Shown here: positions 18,640-27,154 of the stretch, piece after piece
Position numbering within the stretch: position 1 is the first letter of the stretch
Layout: every line of letters starts with the position of its first letter
Source of the DNA: Dyadobacter psychrotolerans
Lineage (GTDB): Bacteria > Bacteroidota > Bacteroidia > Cytophagales > Spirosomataceae
Length of the DNA stretch: 64,000 bases
Direction of reading: 5' to 3'
NCBI RefSeq assembly: GCF_004349265.1
Contig: NZ_SMFL01000010.1
Coordinates: 124,001 to 188,000, forward strand
Program-made: the position numbers and the translations under genes
The notes under the pieces: model-generated
Seen by the model: only the letters and a program-made list of their open reading frames with translations
The model's database searches: none
Told to the model about the DNA's origin: nothing

Positions 18640-19800
18640 CTAAATATTGCTTCTAACCATTGACAGCCAGTTCATAACATTTATTCCGTTTGATCTTTCT
18701 TCCTCCTGATCACCTGCATAAACAATCAAGCCCGATTTTTGCCCGCTTAATTTATTCCAATAAATTAAGCTTTTGAAAAATTCACTGTTTATGGTTTTAC
18801 CAGCTTTTATTTCAACAGGCAATAACGAAGTGCCATTGTCGATAATCACATCAACTTCATGCCCGGTTTTATCACGCCAATAGTATAAATTGATTTGTTT
18901 CCCTGTATTGGTTCGTTTTTTTACCAATTCTGTTACTACCAAACTTTCAAACAAACTGCCTCTCAACGGGTGTTGTAATAATTGATCTTTTGAAATAATA
19001 CCTAGTAACGAGCAAACCAGACCTGTATCATAAAAATAAATTTTGGGCCTTTTTATCAAAGTTTTATTAAAGTTTTTATAATGTGGTCTTAACAGATAAA
19101 TAATAAAACTACTTTCAAGAATTCCAATCCACGACTGAATCGTTTTAGTATCCACACCTGTTTCCACGGCTAGCGAAGTCAGGTTCAGTTCCTGACCGGA
19201 TCTCCCGGCCAGGAAGCGCATGAAACGTTCAAAAACAATCAGATCAGTTATATTTTTTATCTGCCTGACATCTCTGTCAATGTAGGTTCTTAAATAATTT
19301 GGATACCAGTCCTCAGGAGGGATACCCATGTCATAGATCGGCGGATATAAGCCCTTTAATATCAATTCGTTTTCATCCGGTGCCGCTTTACTGCCAGCAA
19401 ATAACTCATCTGTGCTGAACGGTAAGAGATTCAGAATTGCGACACGCCCGGCAAGGCTTTGCGAAATATTTTGCTGTAAAAGAAAATTATTGGAACCTGT
19501 AAGTATAAAACGTCCGGCCTCTTGCGAAGAGTCGAGAATCTCCTGGAGATAGGAGAACAATTCCGGAGTTCGCTGAACTTCGTCAAAAATTGCGCCGGAT
19601 TCGTAACCATTTAAAAATCCTCTGGGATCTTCAATAGCAAATCTTCTTGTGTCGGGATTCTCCAGTGATAAATAAACCTTCTCAGGAAAAAGTGATTTGA
19701 CAAGTGTTGTTTTACCGGATTGTCTTGGCCCGGTAATAGCCACCGACTTAAACACCTTTGACAATTGAAGGACTTTTTGACTTGCAATTCGTTCTATCAT
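18640..19800 (-). CDS. AAA_14 ATPase with C-terminal DUF4143 domain (copy 1)
   Basis: ATPase of unknown role, 386 aa from ATG 19800 (MIERIASQKV). This start matches the sister protein; a frame extension to 19845 would read through the palindrome. Walker A is GPRQSGKT (24-31), Walker B is AIFDE (70-74), and a sensor-like ILTGSNN follows at 99-105. Residues about 190-285 look like a winged-helix linker. The C-terminal DUF4143 region keeps a PD-(D/E)XK-like pattern: Glu285, Asp317 in HEVDVII, and Glu330-Ile-Lys332 in LPVEIKAG. It sits directly after the PdeM gene at the end of the ligase-associated repair operon. A 45-bp perfect palindrome begins 14 bases before the ATG. Function in the family is not established; DNA-directed activity is inference. 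Confidence 0.85.
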   Translation of the reverse strand: MIERIASQKVLQLSKVFKSVAITGPRQSGKTTLVKSLFPEKVYLSLENPDTRRFAIEDPRGFLNGYESGAIFDEVQRTPELFSYLQEILDSSQEAGRFILTGSNNFLLQQNISQSLAGRVAILNLLPFSTDELFAGSKAAPDENELILKGLYPPIYDMGIPPEDWYPNYLRTYIDRDVRQIKNITDLIVFERFMRFLAGRSGQELNLTSLAVETGVDTKTIQSWIGILESSFIIYLLRPHYKNFNKTLIKRPKIYFYDTGLVCSLLGIISKDQLLQHPLRGSLFESLVVTELVKKRTNTGKQINLYYWRDKTGHEVDVIIDNGTSLLPVEIKAGKTINSEFFKSLIYWNKLSGQKSGLIVYAGDQEEERSNGINVMNWLSMVRSNI

Positions 19801-19803
19801 AAG

Positions 19804-19811
19804 CAAATATA
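19804..19811 (-). promoter_or_regulatory. -7 type promoter box (TATATTTG) at start of AAA_14 copy 1
   Basis: On the minus strand TATATTTG, matching TAnnTTTG, ends three bases before ATG 19800. If active, transcription would begin at or next to the start codon (leaderless mRNA), and the 45-bp palindrome would cover the -35 region. Inference from motif only. Confidence 0.4.
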
Positions 19812-19814
19812 CCA

Positions 19815-19859
19815 AAAACCGGAAAAATATGGAATCTGATTCCATATTTTTCCGGTTTT
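19815..19859. repeat. 45-bp perfect palindrome upstream of AAA_14 copy 1
   Basis: Arms of 22 bp (19815-19836 and 19838-19859) are exact reverse complements around a single central base (T at 19837). The arms start AAAACCGGAAAAATATGG and end at GGAATC. It lies between the end of pdeM (stop at 19886) and the ATPase ATG (19800). As RNA it would form a strong hairpin followed on the minus strand by five U, so it may also end pdeM transcription. Its closeness to the ATPase start, and a counterpart at copy 2 without a U-run, favour an operator or recognition site. Confidence 0.9.
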
Positions 19860-19885
19860 ATCATAACAAGCTTATAAACAAATAA

Positions 19886-20530
19886 TTATCCTACCCGAAA
19901 AACCTTTGTTTCAGTTGTGATAAATATGTTTCTCCTGTCAGCCAGATCCATCTGAAACCCTCCTGTAAAAACGCCGAAGCTTGGCAAAATGGCCTGATTG
20001 GGATCAACTACAAAACAGGGTAAACGAAAACTCTGCCGGCCTTTTCCGTAGGTAGTAAAAACAGGATGCACATGTCCTGCAAATACAAATTTCTCCGGAT
20101 CAGGTTCTACCTTGGGATGATGAGTAAAAACAAAATTCTCTTCTTCAAAGTCGTTGATAAAAACCCGTAAGTCAGCTTCAAGAAACATACTTACCGGCAA
20201 AATATCGTGATTGCCCATTACGATAAGCATGTCGATGTAGTGATGCTTATTTCGCCAGGTTACAAAAGTGTCCCACTCGGAATTGTAATCGCTGTGAAAC
20301 AAATCGCCCAGGAAAATAATGCGGCTTGCTCCTGTATTCTGAACCAGATGATTGAGTCTTTCAAAATTATTATCAGCGGCGATCGTTGGAACCGCAATAC
20401 CTTCTTTTCTGAAATGTGTGATTTTCCCTAAATGCAGATCTCCGATTAATAATGTTTGTGTTTCTTCCCAAAAAATGGCACGCTGTGAAAGTAATATAAA
20501 ATGGTTTCCTCTAATTTCAATCTGCATCAC
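19886..20530 (-). CDS. pdeM: Ligase-associated metallophosphoesterase PdeM
   Basis: Calcineurin-like phosphoesterase (214 aa) from the bacterial ligase / Lhr-type helicase repair operon; relatives hydrolyse phosphodiesters with Mn. All metal motifs are present: LLIGDLHLGK, IFLGDLFHSD, VMGNHD, FTHHP and FAGHVHPVF. The start (20530 or the next codon, 20527) overlaps the end of the helicase gene by 14 or 11 bases, showing translational coupling. It is the last gene of the core repair operon and is followed by a palindrome and an AAA_14 ATPase gene. Confidence 0.92.
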   Translation of the reverse strand: MMQIEIRGNHFILLSQRAIFWEETQTLLIGDLHLGKITHFRKEGIAVPTIAADNNFERLNHLVQNTGASRIIFLGDLFHSDYNSEWDTFVTWRNKHHYIDMLIVMGNHDILPVSMFLEADLRVFINDFEEENFVFTHHPKVEPDPEKFVFAGHVHPVFTTYGKGRQSFRLPCFVVDPNQAILPSFGVFTGGFQMDLADRRNIFITTETKVFRVG

Positions 20531-22979
20531 TATACTGTTTTAACATCTTCTGGATACGGTCTTCCAGCTTCTCCGAAGTTAGCTGTTCCCGAAGCCGGTC
20601 CACCATTATAGGGAACGAAAAAGGCGTCGGCTTTCTCGTTATTTTTATAATTATTTTTTGAGTTGCAATCCGGTCAAGCGCCCTTCGCATCCGGACTTCT
20701 TCCAACTGATAGGTCAACACTTCCTGAAATGCCTGATTTACAAGCAAATTATTATTTTCATATTTTGTCATCACTGTAAACAGCAATGAGCTGGAGGCTT
20801 GTATATGTTTGGTTTTCATAAATTTCCCGGGATAACCCTGAAACATGAGTCCTGCAATAGCTGCAATTTCCCGGAACTTTCGTTTTGCCATCTCTGTCGC
20901 GTTGACACTTTGGTAAATGTCGTCAACCAAATGAGCCGTTGAAAACAAGTCCGTTTGTTTCATGACTTTTTCAAGATCGACATACTGGTCGCTCAGCAAT
21001 TCAAAACCATAGTCATTCATGGCAAGCGAGAATGTGATCGGAGACAATTTACTGATCCGGTAAGCCAAAATGATCGCCATACCTTCATGAACCAGTCGCC
21101 CTTCAAACGGAAAAACAAAAATATGATGTCCTTCCCGTGTTTCGCATTGTTCAATTAACAATTCCGTTTTTTTAGGAATGGCTGAACGCTCTCTTTGTAA
21201 TTCGAGAAGCGGCTTAAGTTTCGTAAGTTCTTTTTCGTTCAACGGATTTTCAATGGCACTGTCGATCCTGTCCCTGATAAAAGTCGATAATTGAGACGAC
21301 AGTGCCATACGGCTTCCCGCCCAGCGTATTAAAAATCCCTTTTTGCCTTCGGCTTTTTTAACAGTAACCGTCATTTCATGAATCCGTACAAATTCCAGGC
21401 TCATACCACCAAAGTAAAATGTATCGCCGGCTTTCATACGGGTAGCAAATGTTTCCTCTATTGAACCTATATATTTTCCATGCTGAAATTTTACTTTTAA
21501 AACCGTATCCGAGACAATCGTACCCATGCTCAGCATGTGCCTGTGTGCTATGCGACGGCTGGTTACTACATATCGCCCATCTATTCTTTCTACCTTTTTG
21601 TATTCGTCATATACTTCCAAAGACGGACTTCCGGTTGTAATATAACCCAGCAGCCACTCCCATTCCTGACGATTGATAAACTGATAGCCATAACAATTTC
21701 TGACTTCCTCAAACAATTGCTTTTCTTCAAAACCTCCGCCAACTGCAAGAGTAATCATCCATTGTGCTAAAACATCAAAAGCATGAATAACAGGCGGACG
21801 ATCTTCAATCATTTTCTTTTCAACACCATCTCTCAGTGAAACAGCTTCTACCAGCTCCAATGCATTGGTTGGACAAAAATAAATTTTACTGGCAACGCCT
21901 GGCCTGTGCCCACTCCTGCCCGCACGCTGAATAAACCTGGCGATACTTTTAGGACTTCCCACCTGAATAACGGTATCAACCGGACGAAAATCGACACCCA
22001 AATCCAGACTTGCCGTGCAGATTACCAGTTTTAATCTTTCATCATGCAAGGCCTCCTCAACCCAATCACGCACCTCCCTGTCAAGTGATGCATGATGAAG
22101 CGCCATAATACCGGCAAATTCCGGATATTTTTCAATAACCGTCCGGTACCAGACTTCTGCCTGCGCACGGGTATTTGTGAAAATTAAAGTTGTTTTACTT
22201 TTTTGAACAATTTGGACAACATAATCAACCAGTTTCGTTCCCATATATCCGGCCCAGGGAAGCGTTTCCACTTTTTCAGGCAAGATGCTTTCGACAAGAA
22301 TTTTCTTTTCTGTTTTTGATTTAATAATCACATTGTCTTCTTCCGCAGAATCCATACCAACAATCACCTGTTTTGCTTCTTCCAGATTGCCAATGGTCGC
22401 TGAAATCCCCCAGGTTTGCAAATGAGGATTAATCGTTCTTAATCTTGCTATGGCAAGTTCAGTTTGTGTACCACGCTTGCTCCCCATGAGCTCATGCCAT
22501 TCATCGACGACAATGGTATGCAGGTTTTTAAAAGTTTCTGAACTGTCTTTTTGTGCAAATAAAAGATGTAGACTTTCCGGCGTGATCAGCAAAGCTTCCG
22601 GCATTTGCTTTTTTTGGCTGGCTCTTTCTTTGGTACTGGTATCGCCGGAACGGACACCAATCCGTAAATTCAGATTCATTTCCAAAGCGGCTGCCTCCAT
22701 GTTTCTGAAGAGGTCTTTGGAAAGCGCACGCAAAGGCGTAACCCATAAAATCTGCAATCCTTTACTTCTTTTTGCAGGATTTTTGGGTAAAGAATTGATG
22801 TATCGTATCAAAAAAGGAATCCACAAAGAATAAGTTTTCCCGCTGCCGGTAGGCGCATTTACCAACCCACTTTTGCCCGAAAGATATGCTGCAGCTGCCT
22901 CCTTTTGAAAAGCCGCCCACTTCCAGTTTTTCGATTTAAACCATTGCTCAACAATGATATGTCCGCGGGATTTTGTCAA
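20517..22979 (-). CDS. Ligase-associated DEXH-box helicase (Lhr-Core type)
   Basis: ATP-dependent 3'-5' DNA helicase of the Lhr-Core group (820 aa, expected length), placed in the DNA ligase repair operon. Motif I is APTGSGKTYSLW, motif Ia VTPLRALSKDL, motif II VVDEWHEL, motif III GISATIG, motif IV-like LIFTNTRAQAE, and motif VI IQRAGRSGHRPG. A winged-helix and beta-barrel Lhr region follows. The start is a TTG at 22979 (reading MTKSRGHIIVEQW); no in-frame ATG lies between it and an upstream stop. An AAA_14 ATPase gene separates it from the ligase gene, which is unusual for this otherwise tight operon. Confidence 0.92.
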   Translation of the reverse strand: MTKSRGHIIVEQWFKSKNWKWAAFQKEAAAAYLSGKSGLVNAPTGSGKTYSLWIPFLIRYINSLPKNPAKRSKGLQILWVTPLRALSKDLFRNMEAAALEMNLNLRIGVRSGDTSTKERASQKKQMPEALLITPESLHLLFAQKDSSETFKNLHTIVVDEWHELMGSKRGTQTELAIARLRTINPHLQTWGISATIGNLEEAKQVIVGMDSAEEDNVIIKSKTEKKILVESILPEKVETLPWAGYMGTKLVDYVVQIVQKSKTTLIFTNTRAQAEVWYRTVIEKYPEFAGIMALHHASLDREVRDWVEEALHDERLKLVICTASLDLGVDFRPVDTVIQVGSPKSIARFIQRAGRSGHRPGVASKIYFCPTNALELVEAVSLRDGVEKKMIEDRPPVIHAFDVLAQWMITLAVGGGFEEKQLFEEVRNCYGYQFINRQEWEWLLGYITTGSPSLEVYDEYKKVERIDGRYVVTSRRIAHRHMLSMGTIVSDTVLKVKFQHGKYIGSIEETFATRMKAGDTFYFGGMSLEFVRIHEMTVTVKKAEGKKGFLIRWAGSRMALSSQLSTFIRDRIDSAIENPLNEKELTKLKPLLELQRERSAIPKKTELLIEQCETREGHHIFVFPFEGRLVHEGMAIILAYRISKLSPITFSLAMNDYGFELLSDQYVDLEKVMKQTDLFSTAHLVDDIYQSVNATEMAKRKFREIAAIAGLMFQGYPGKFMKTKHIQASSSLLFTVMTKYENNNLLVNQAFQEVLTYQLEEVRMRRALDRIATQKIIIKITRKPTPFSFPIMVDRLREQLTSEKLEDRIQKMLKQYSDAD

Positions 22980-23073
22980 AGGGGATAAAGTTACAAATGA
23001 CTCAATATTTACATGTCAGTTGATTTAAAAATGTTGTTCCAAACAAAATGATGTGTTACAATTCATTTAAAAT

Positions 23074-24246
23074 CTATTTATTTAACAACTCTTCCATCAA
23101 CGAAAATAAAGATATTGCCATAATTCCCTCTCCCATGGAAAAAGTATCCCTCCCTGCGTAAACTACAAATTTGCGATCTGGCTTTACATCTTCACAGGCA
23201 GTATGAAATCCTCTTGACAGCTTTGGCGCTGAGTTTCTCTTTATTTCAATTGCCCATTTTTCGCCCCCGGCAAATTCCAGTATTAAATCAATTTCTGCTC
23301 CACCAGGACTTCGATAGTAAAATGATTGTGTCCGGGATGGAGCTACTCCAATTATATTCTCTATCACAAACCCTTCCCAGCTACCACCAACCACGGGATG
23401 CCCAAGCAAACTATTATAGTCACCGATGTTGAGCAAAGCATGTGTAATGCCGCTGTCTCTTAGGTATATTTTTGGACTGCGCACTAATCTTTTACCAACG
23501 TTAGTCGTCCAGGGTCGTAAACGCCTTACCAAAAGCAGGTCGGCCATCAGATCCAGATACCTGCCAATAGTAACTCCTGAAACTTCCAGGTTCCGGGCTA
23601 AATGGGCTGCATTTAAAACACTACCCTGATTATGAGCGAGCATAGTCCAAAATCTTTCTAAAGTGGCCGCAGGTATTCGGGGACCAAACTGAGGAATATC
23701 TCGTTCTAAATAAGTTTTGATGAAATCCAACCGCCACTCCATACTGTCTGAATCTGAGCTGGTAAGAAGACTTTCAGGAAAACCTCCTCTTAACCAGAGG
23801 ACATTCATCTTTTCCACATCGTCTCCTGCATACTCCAAAATATCAATCGGATAAAGCTCAATGTAAGAAATACGCCCTGCAAGAGATTCTCCAGATTGTT
23901 GTAGCAGATCCATTGAAGCAGATCCAAGAAATAGAAACATGCCGTATCTATTATCCTTCCTACGCTCCTGATCAATGATACCACGAAGTTCCATAAATAA
24001 TTCCGGAAGTTTTTGTACCTCGTCCAGAATGATCAGGCTTTCACGGTTGGCTTCATGAAAAGTTCTAAAATCCTTTACTTTTTCAAGATCCAATCGATTT
24101 TCTAAGTCGAGGTATATAGAAGGTTTTGATTCCGAAACGCTGAGGGCAATCGTCGTTTTTCCGATTTGGCGTGGCCCCATCAGTGCGACAGATGCACTTC
24201 TTCTTAACGCATCTTTTAATTTTGCTTCTATTCTTCTATCTATCAT
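23074..24246 (-). CDS. AAA_14 ATPase with C-terminal DUF4143 domain (copy 2), inside repair operon
   Basis: Sister of the ATPase at 18640-19800 but well diverged (390 aa). Walker A is GPRQIGKT (24-31), Walker B IILDE (72-76), and the sensor-like region FLFLGSAS (104-111). The DUF4143 part again keeps a nuclease-like pattern: Glu291/Glu296, Asp320 in AEIDLIL, and Glu334-Ile-Lys336 in AIEIKRN. It lies between the ligase gene (41 bases upstream) and the helicase gene (94 bases downstream), interrupting the usual ligase-helicase order. A 35-bp palindrome ends one base before the ATG. The N-termini of both copies (MIERI / MIDRRI) agree, supporting both starts. Confidence 0.87.
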   Translation of the reverse strand: MIDRRIEAKLKDALRRSASVALMGPRQIGKTTIALSVSESKPSIYLDLENRLDLEKVKDFRTFHEANRESLIILDEVQKLPELFMELRGIIDQERRKDNRYGMFLFLGSASMDLLQQSGESLAGRISYIELYPIDILEYAGDDVEKMNVLWLRGGFPESLLTSSDSDSMEWRLDFIKTYLERDIPQFGPRIPAATLERFWTMLAHNQGSVLNAAHLARNLEVSGVTIGRYLDLMADLLLVRRLRPWTTNVGKRLVRSPKIYLRDSGITHALLNIGDYNSLLGHPVVGGSWEGFVIENIIGVAPSRTQSFYYRSPGGAEIDLILEFAGGEKWAIEIKRNSAPKLSRGFHTACEDVKPDRKFVVYAGRDTFSMGEGIMAISLFSLMEELLNK

Positions 24247-24247
24247 C

Positions 24248-24282
24248 TCTGCAAATCTAACATTAAATGTAAGATTTGCAGA
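24248..24282. repeat. 35-bp palindrome abutting the start of AAA_14 copy 2
   Basis: Seventeen paired positions around a single central A (24265), with one mismatched pair (24259/24271). The outer 11-bp arms are exact (TCTGCAAATCT at 24248-24258 and its complement at 24272-24282). It fills almost the whole gap between the ligase stop (24288) and the ATPase ATG (24246). There is no T-run after it on the minus strand, so it is unlikely to be a terminator. Its sequence is unrelated to the palindrome at copy 1; architecture and position are shared. Confidence 0.88.
24252..24259 (-). promoter_or_regulatory. -7 type promoter box (TAGATTTG) within palindrome at AAA_14 copy 2
   Basis: TAGATTTG on the minus strand fits TAnnTTTG and ends five bases before ATG 24246. 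It lies inside one palindrome arm. This mirrors copy 1 and predicts a promoter buried in its own operator. Confidence 0.4.
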
Positions 24283-24287
24283 CTTAT

Positions 24288-25886
24288 TTACTTATAAACC
24301 TCCAATATTCCCTTCAAATTCGCGAGTGTATCCGCCTCGGCAGCTTTTTTGTCTTTTCTCCATCTTAAAATCCTGGGAAAACGAACGGCAATGCCCGATT
24401 TATGTCTTGAAGATTCATTGATTCCTTCAAATCCGATTTCAAAAACCAGTTCGGGTTTTACGGTACGCACAGGGCCGAATTTTTCGAGAATATTACGTTT
24501 GATAAAATAATCAACCTGCCCGATCTCCGCATCCGTTAATCCGGAATATGCCTTTGCAAATGGAATCAGTTTGCCATCTTCGCCCCAAACAGCGAATGTA
24601 TAATCCGTGAATAGCTCGGCTCTTCGTCCCGAACCCTTTTGGGCATAAATCAAAACAGCATCAATACTTAGCGGATCAATTTTCCATTTCCACCAGTCCC
24701 CTTTTTTTCGCCCCACCTGGTAGGTACTGCTTTTTCTTTTGATCATAAATCCTTCCGCAATATTTTCCCTCGACGTTGGATGCAGGTCATGCAAGTCGCT
24801 CCATTGCGAAAATTCAACCAGCCGAGAAAGGTTGAAAACATTTTGCACCGGAATATCAGCATGGATTTGTTCAAGCTGTGCGCGTCTTTCCTGTTGAGAA
24901 TTGCTGCGAATGTCAATTCCGTTGGCTTCCATTATATCGTAGGCAATAAAAGCAACCGGCGCTTCTTCCAATACTTTTTTTGATAAATTTTTACGACCTA
25001 TCCTGGTTTGCAAAACACTGAATGGCATCGGTTTATTCTCAAAATAACTTACAATTTCTCCATCCAGAACCGTTCCGTCCGGAAGTACCGAGCTCAGAAA
25101 ATGAAGTTCCGGAAATTTATCGGTTGATAATTCTTCGCCCCGTGTCCAGATAAATAATTCATTGTTTCTGTAAATGATCTGCGACCTGATACCATCCCAT
25201 TTCCATTCAACAAACCAGTCTTCAGCGTTTCCCAAACCAGACACATCGCCCTCGATCGGATAAGCCAGAAAAAACGGATAGGGTCTTGAAGCATTGTCGT
25301 TTTCGCCTTCATCCAGAATCAGGTTTTTGAAATTTGTATCCAGCGGATCCCAGTTTCCCATCACACGGTGCGCTACTACACTCGGATCAGTAGAAGTTGC
25401 TTCTGCCAGGGCACGTACTACCAACGTCTGCGAAACGCCAATACGAAAACTGCCCATTAATAACTTATTGAAAACGAAAGTTTCATGCTGTGACAATTGG
25501 GACCAGGCCTGAAGAATATGATCATGCTTTTCTTCGTCCGTCATTTTTGGTAATAATCCCAGATAGTGAAACCAGTCTGACAACGATTTATCAGAATCCT
25601 CTGATTTCGTTCTGGGTAAAATCAGCGAAATTGTTTCGCCCAAATCTCCTACACTTTGATAACTTTCCTGGAAAAGCCACATGGGAATGTTCGCTTCTGC
25701 CGCCGCCCATTCTTTCACCTGTGTCCGGTTGACCTTAAAAGATGGCCGCCTGCCTGTAAACAAAGTCAGTGCCCACATCTTGTCTTCATCCGACGCAGTT
25801 TGAAAGTACTGTTTCATCAACTCCACCTTTGCATTGGTTTTGTTGGTCCGGTCGAGGTTCATGAAAAGTTCAGCGAATTGTTTCAT
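24288..25886 (-). CDS. ATP-dependent DNA ligase (ligase-associated repair operon)
   Basis: Single-subunit ATP-dependent ligase (532 aa). The adenylated lysine is in FVEWKWDGIRSQ (motif I); motif III-like VLDGEIVSYF, motif IV region EGFMIKRKSS and motif V DWWKWKID follow. An N-terminal DNA-binding domain and a C-terminal OB fold complete the standard layout. It seals nicks during repair together with the exonuclease, helicase and phosphoesterase encoded alongside. It starts 30 bases after the exonuclease gene ends. NAD-dependent LigA, the replicative ligase, is not in the window. Confidence 0.93.
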   Translation of the reverse strand: MKQFAELFMNLDRTNKTNAKVELMKQYFQTASDEDKMWALTLFTGRRPSFKVNRTQVKEWAAAEANIPMWLFQESYQSVGDLGETISLILPRTKSEDSDKSLSDWFHYLGLLPKMTDEEKHDHILQAWSQLSQHETFVFNKLLMGSFRIGVSQTLVVRALAEATSTDPSVVAHRVMGNWDPLDTNFKNLILDEGENDNASRPYPFFLAYPIEGDVSGLGNAEDWFVEWKWDGIRSQIIYRNNELFIWTRGEELSTDKFPELHFLSSVLPDGTVLDGEIVSYFENKPMPFSVLQTRIGRKNLSKKVLEEAPVAFIAYDIMEANGIDIRSNSQQERRAQLEQIHADIPVQNVFNLSRLVEFSQWSDLHDLHPTSRENIAEGFMIKRKSSTYQVGRKKGDWWKWKIDPLSIDAVLIYAQKGSGRRAELFTDYTFAVWGEDGKLIPFAKAYSGLTDAEIGQVDYFIKRNILEKFGPVRTVKPELVFEIGFEGINESSRHKSGIAVRFPRILRWRKDKKAAEADTLANLKGILEVYK

Positions 25887-25916
25887 TGTCGGCGATTGGC
25901 TTTTAGCGGTTAGGGA

Positions 25917-27014
25917 TTAGCTTAGTTTCAGATCGGGATCGTCCGGAACTGGCGATATGTCTTTGTTATTCTCAATCCCTTCTGCTTCCGGTCCTTCTCC
26001 TGTTGCACGGTCTTCTGTTTCCTCTTCATTACCGTACATGGTTGTTACCTCTCCCGCTTCAATTCCGTTTTCATTCAGCCAGCGGGAATATATGCTGGTA
26101 TAACCATGCGTAACATAAACCTTTTCTGCCCCTGATTCAATCACAGCGGTATTCAGATCGGGCCAGTCTACATGATCACTCAAAATAAACCCCTGGTCAA
26201 CGGCTCTTCGGTTTTTTGCACCCCGCAAAGCCATCCAACCCGAGCAATATCCAAGAGAATAAGGATTAAACTTACTGATCCAGGTGCTGCTGTCTACGGA
26301 CGGAGGAGCCAACACAAGTGATCCTCTGAAAAGCTTTTTGTCTGTTTCCTTCGTCACCAGGGTTAGTTCCGGCAGGTCATGGCCAGCTTCTCTGAGTCTT
26401 TCGTTTAAAATATAAATAGCTCCGTGGGCGTAAATAGGCCCATCAGGCAACTGAATTCCTTTTAAAATCCGCTGCATTTTTCCCAATGAATAACCCATGA
26501 GAATACTGGCTTTGTCCTCCTGCTTGTTTTGGGCAAACCAGTTATCTATCTCCGAAAAGATTTCCTGTTGCGGCTGCCACTTGTAAATGGGCAAACCGAA
26601 GGTAGACTCTGTTATAAAAACATTACATTTTACCGGCTCGAAGGGCGCAGCAAATCCATCATCTTCAAGCTTGTAATCGCCACTTGCTACCCAAACTTCT
26701 CCTTTGTATTCTACCCGAACCTGGGCAGAGCCGATAATATGGCCCGCCGGATGTAATGAAAAAACAACACCGTTGATGACAAATTTCTCACCATATTCAA
26801 CCGTTTGCAAAGAAATATCGGGACCAAGGCGAAGGCGTAAGATAGCCTCACTGTCTTTATGGGCAAGATAATGTTTGCTTCCCCAGCGTGCATGGTCGCT
26901 GTGCGCGTGTGTGATGATCGCACGGTCCACAGGTATCCACGGATCGATGTGTGCATCTGCCTGAGCACAGTAAATACTTTTGCCGGTAAATTGTAAAACG
27001 GGTTGTGATGCCAT
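25917..27014 (-). CDS. Ligase-associated exonuclease, metallo-beta-lactamase/CPSF fold
   Basis: Predicted nuclease of the metallo-beta-lactamase superfamily, first gene of the repair operon (about 365 aa). The metal motif is ITHAHSDHARWG, with further conserved HPAGHIIGSAQV and SDHVDWP. The C-terminal tail is acidic (ETEDRATGEGPEAEG). ATG 27014 (MASQPVLQFTGKS) matches family N-termini; the frame also extends to a GTG at 27059. It is divergent from the DUF5618 gene, so the operon promoter must lie in 27015-27154. Confidence 0.9.
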   Translation of the reverse strand: MASQPVLQFTGKSIYCAQADAHIDPWIPVDRAIITHAHSDHARWGSKHYLAHKDSEAILRLRLGPDISLQTVEYGEKFVINGVVFSLHPAGHIIGSAQVRVEYKGEVWVASGDYKLEDDGFAAPFEPVKCNVFITESTFGLPIYKWQPQQEIFSEIDNWFAQNKQEDKASILMGYSLGKMQRILKGIQLPDGPIYAHGAIYILNERLREAGHDLPELTLVTKETDKKLFRGSLVLAPPSVDSSTWISKFNPYSLGYCSGWMALRGAKNRRAVDQGFILSDHVDWPDLNTAVIESGAEKVYVTHGYTSIYSRWLNENGIEAGEVTTMYGNEEETEDRATGEGPEAEGIENNKDISPVPDDPDLKLS

Positions 27015-27154
27015 GACGACGAATTCAATAAAAGCATGCCAATAATAATCACTACTCACGTCCGGTGTTTAGTAAAAAAATAGTGTTATTTTCGAGATTA
27101 CTTTTCTGAAAATTGTAGTCAGATCAATAAATTCATTTTCACTAAGTCTTGATT

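Noticed and set aside
19815-19859. Palindrome seen only as the pdeM terminator
   Set aside because: It may help termination, but the matching palindrome at the second ATPase gene has no T-run and both are tied to ATPase starts, so this is not the sole explanation.
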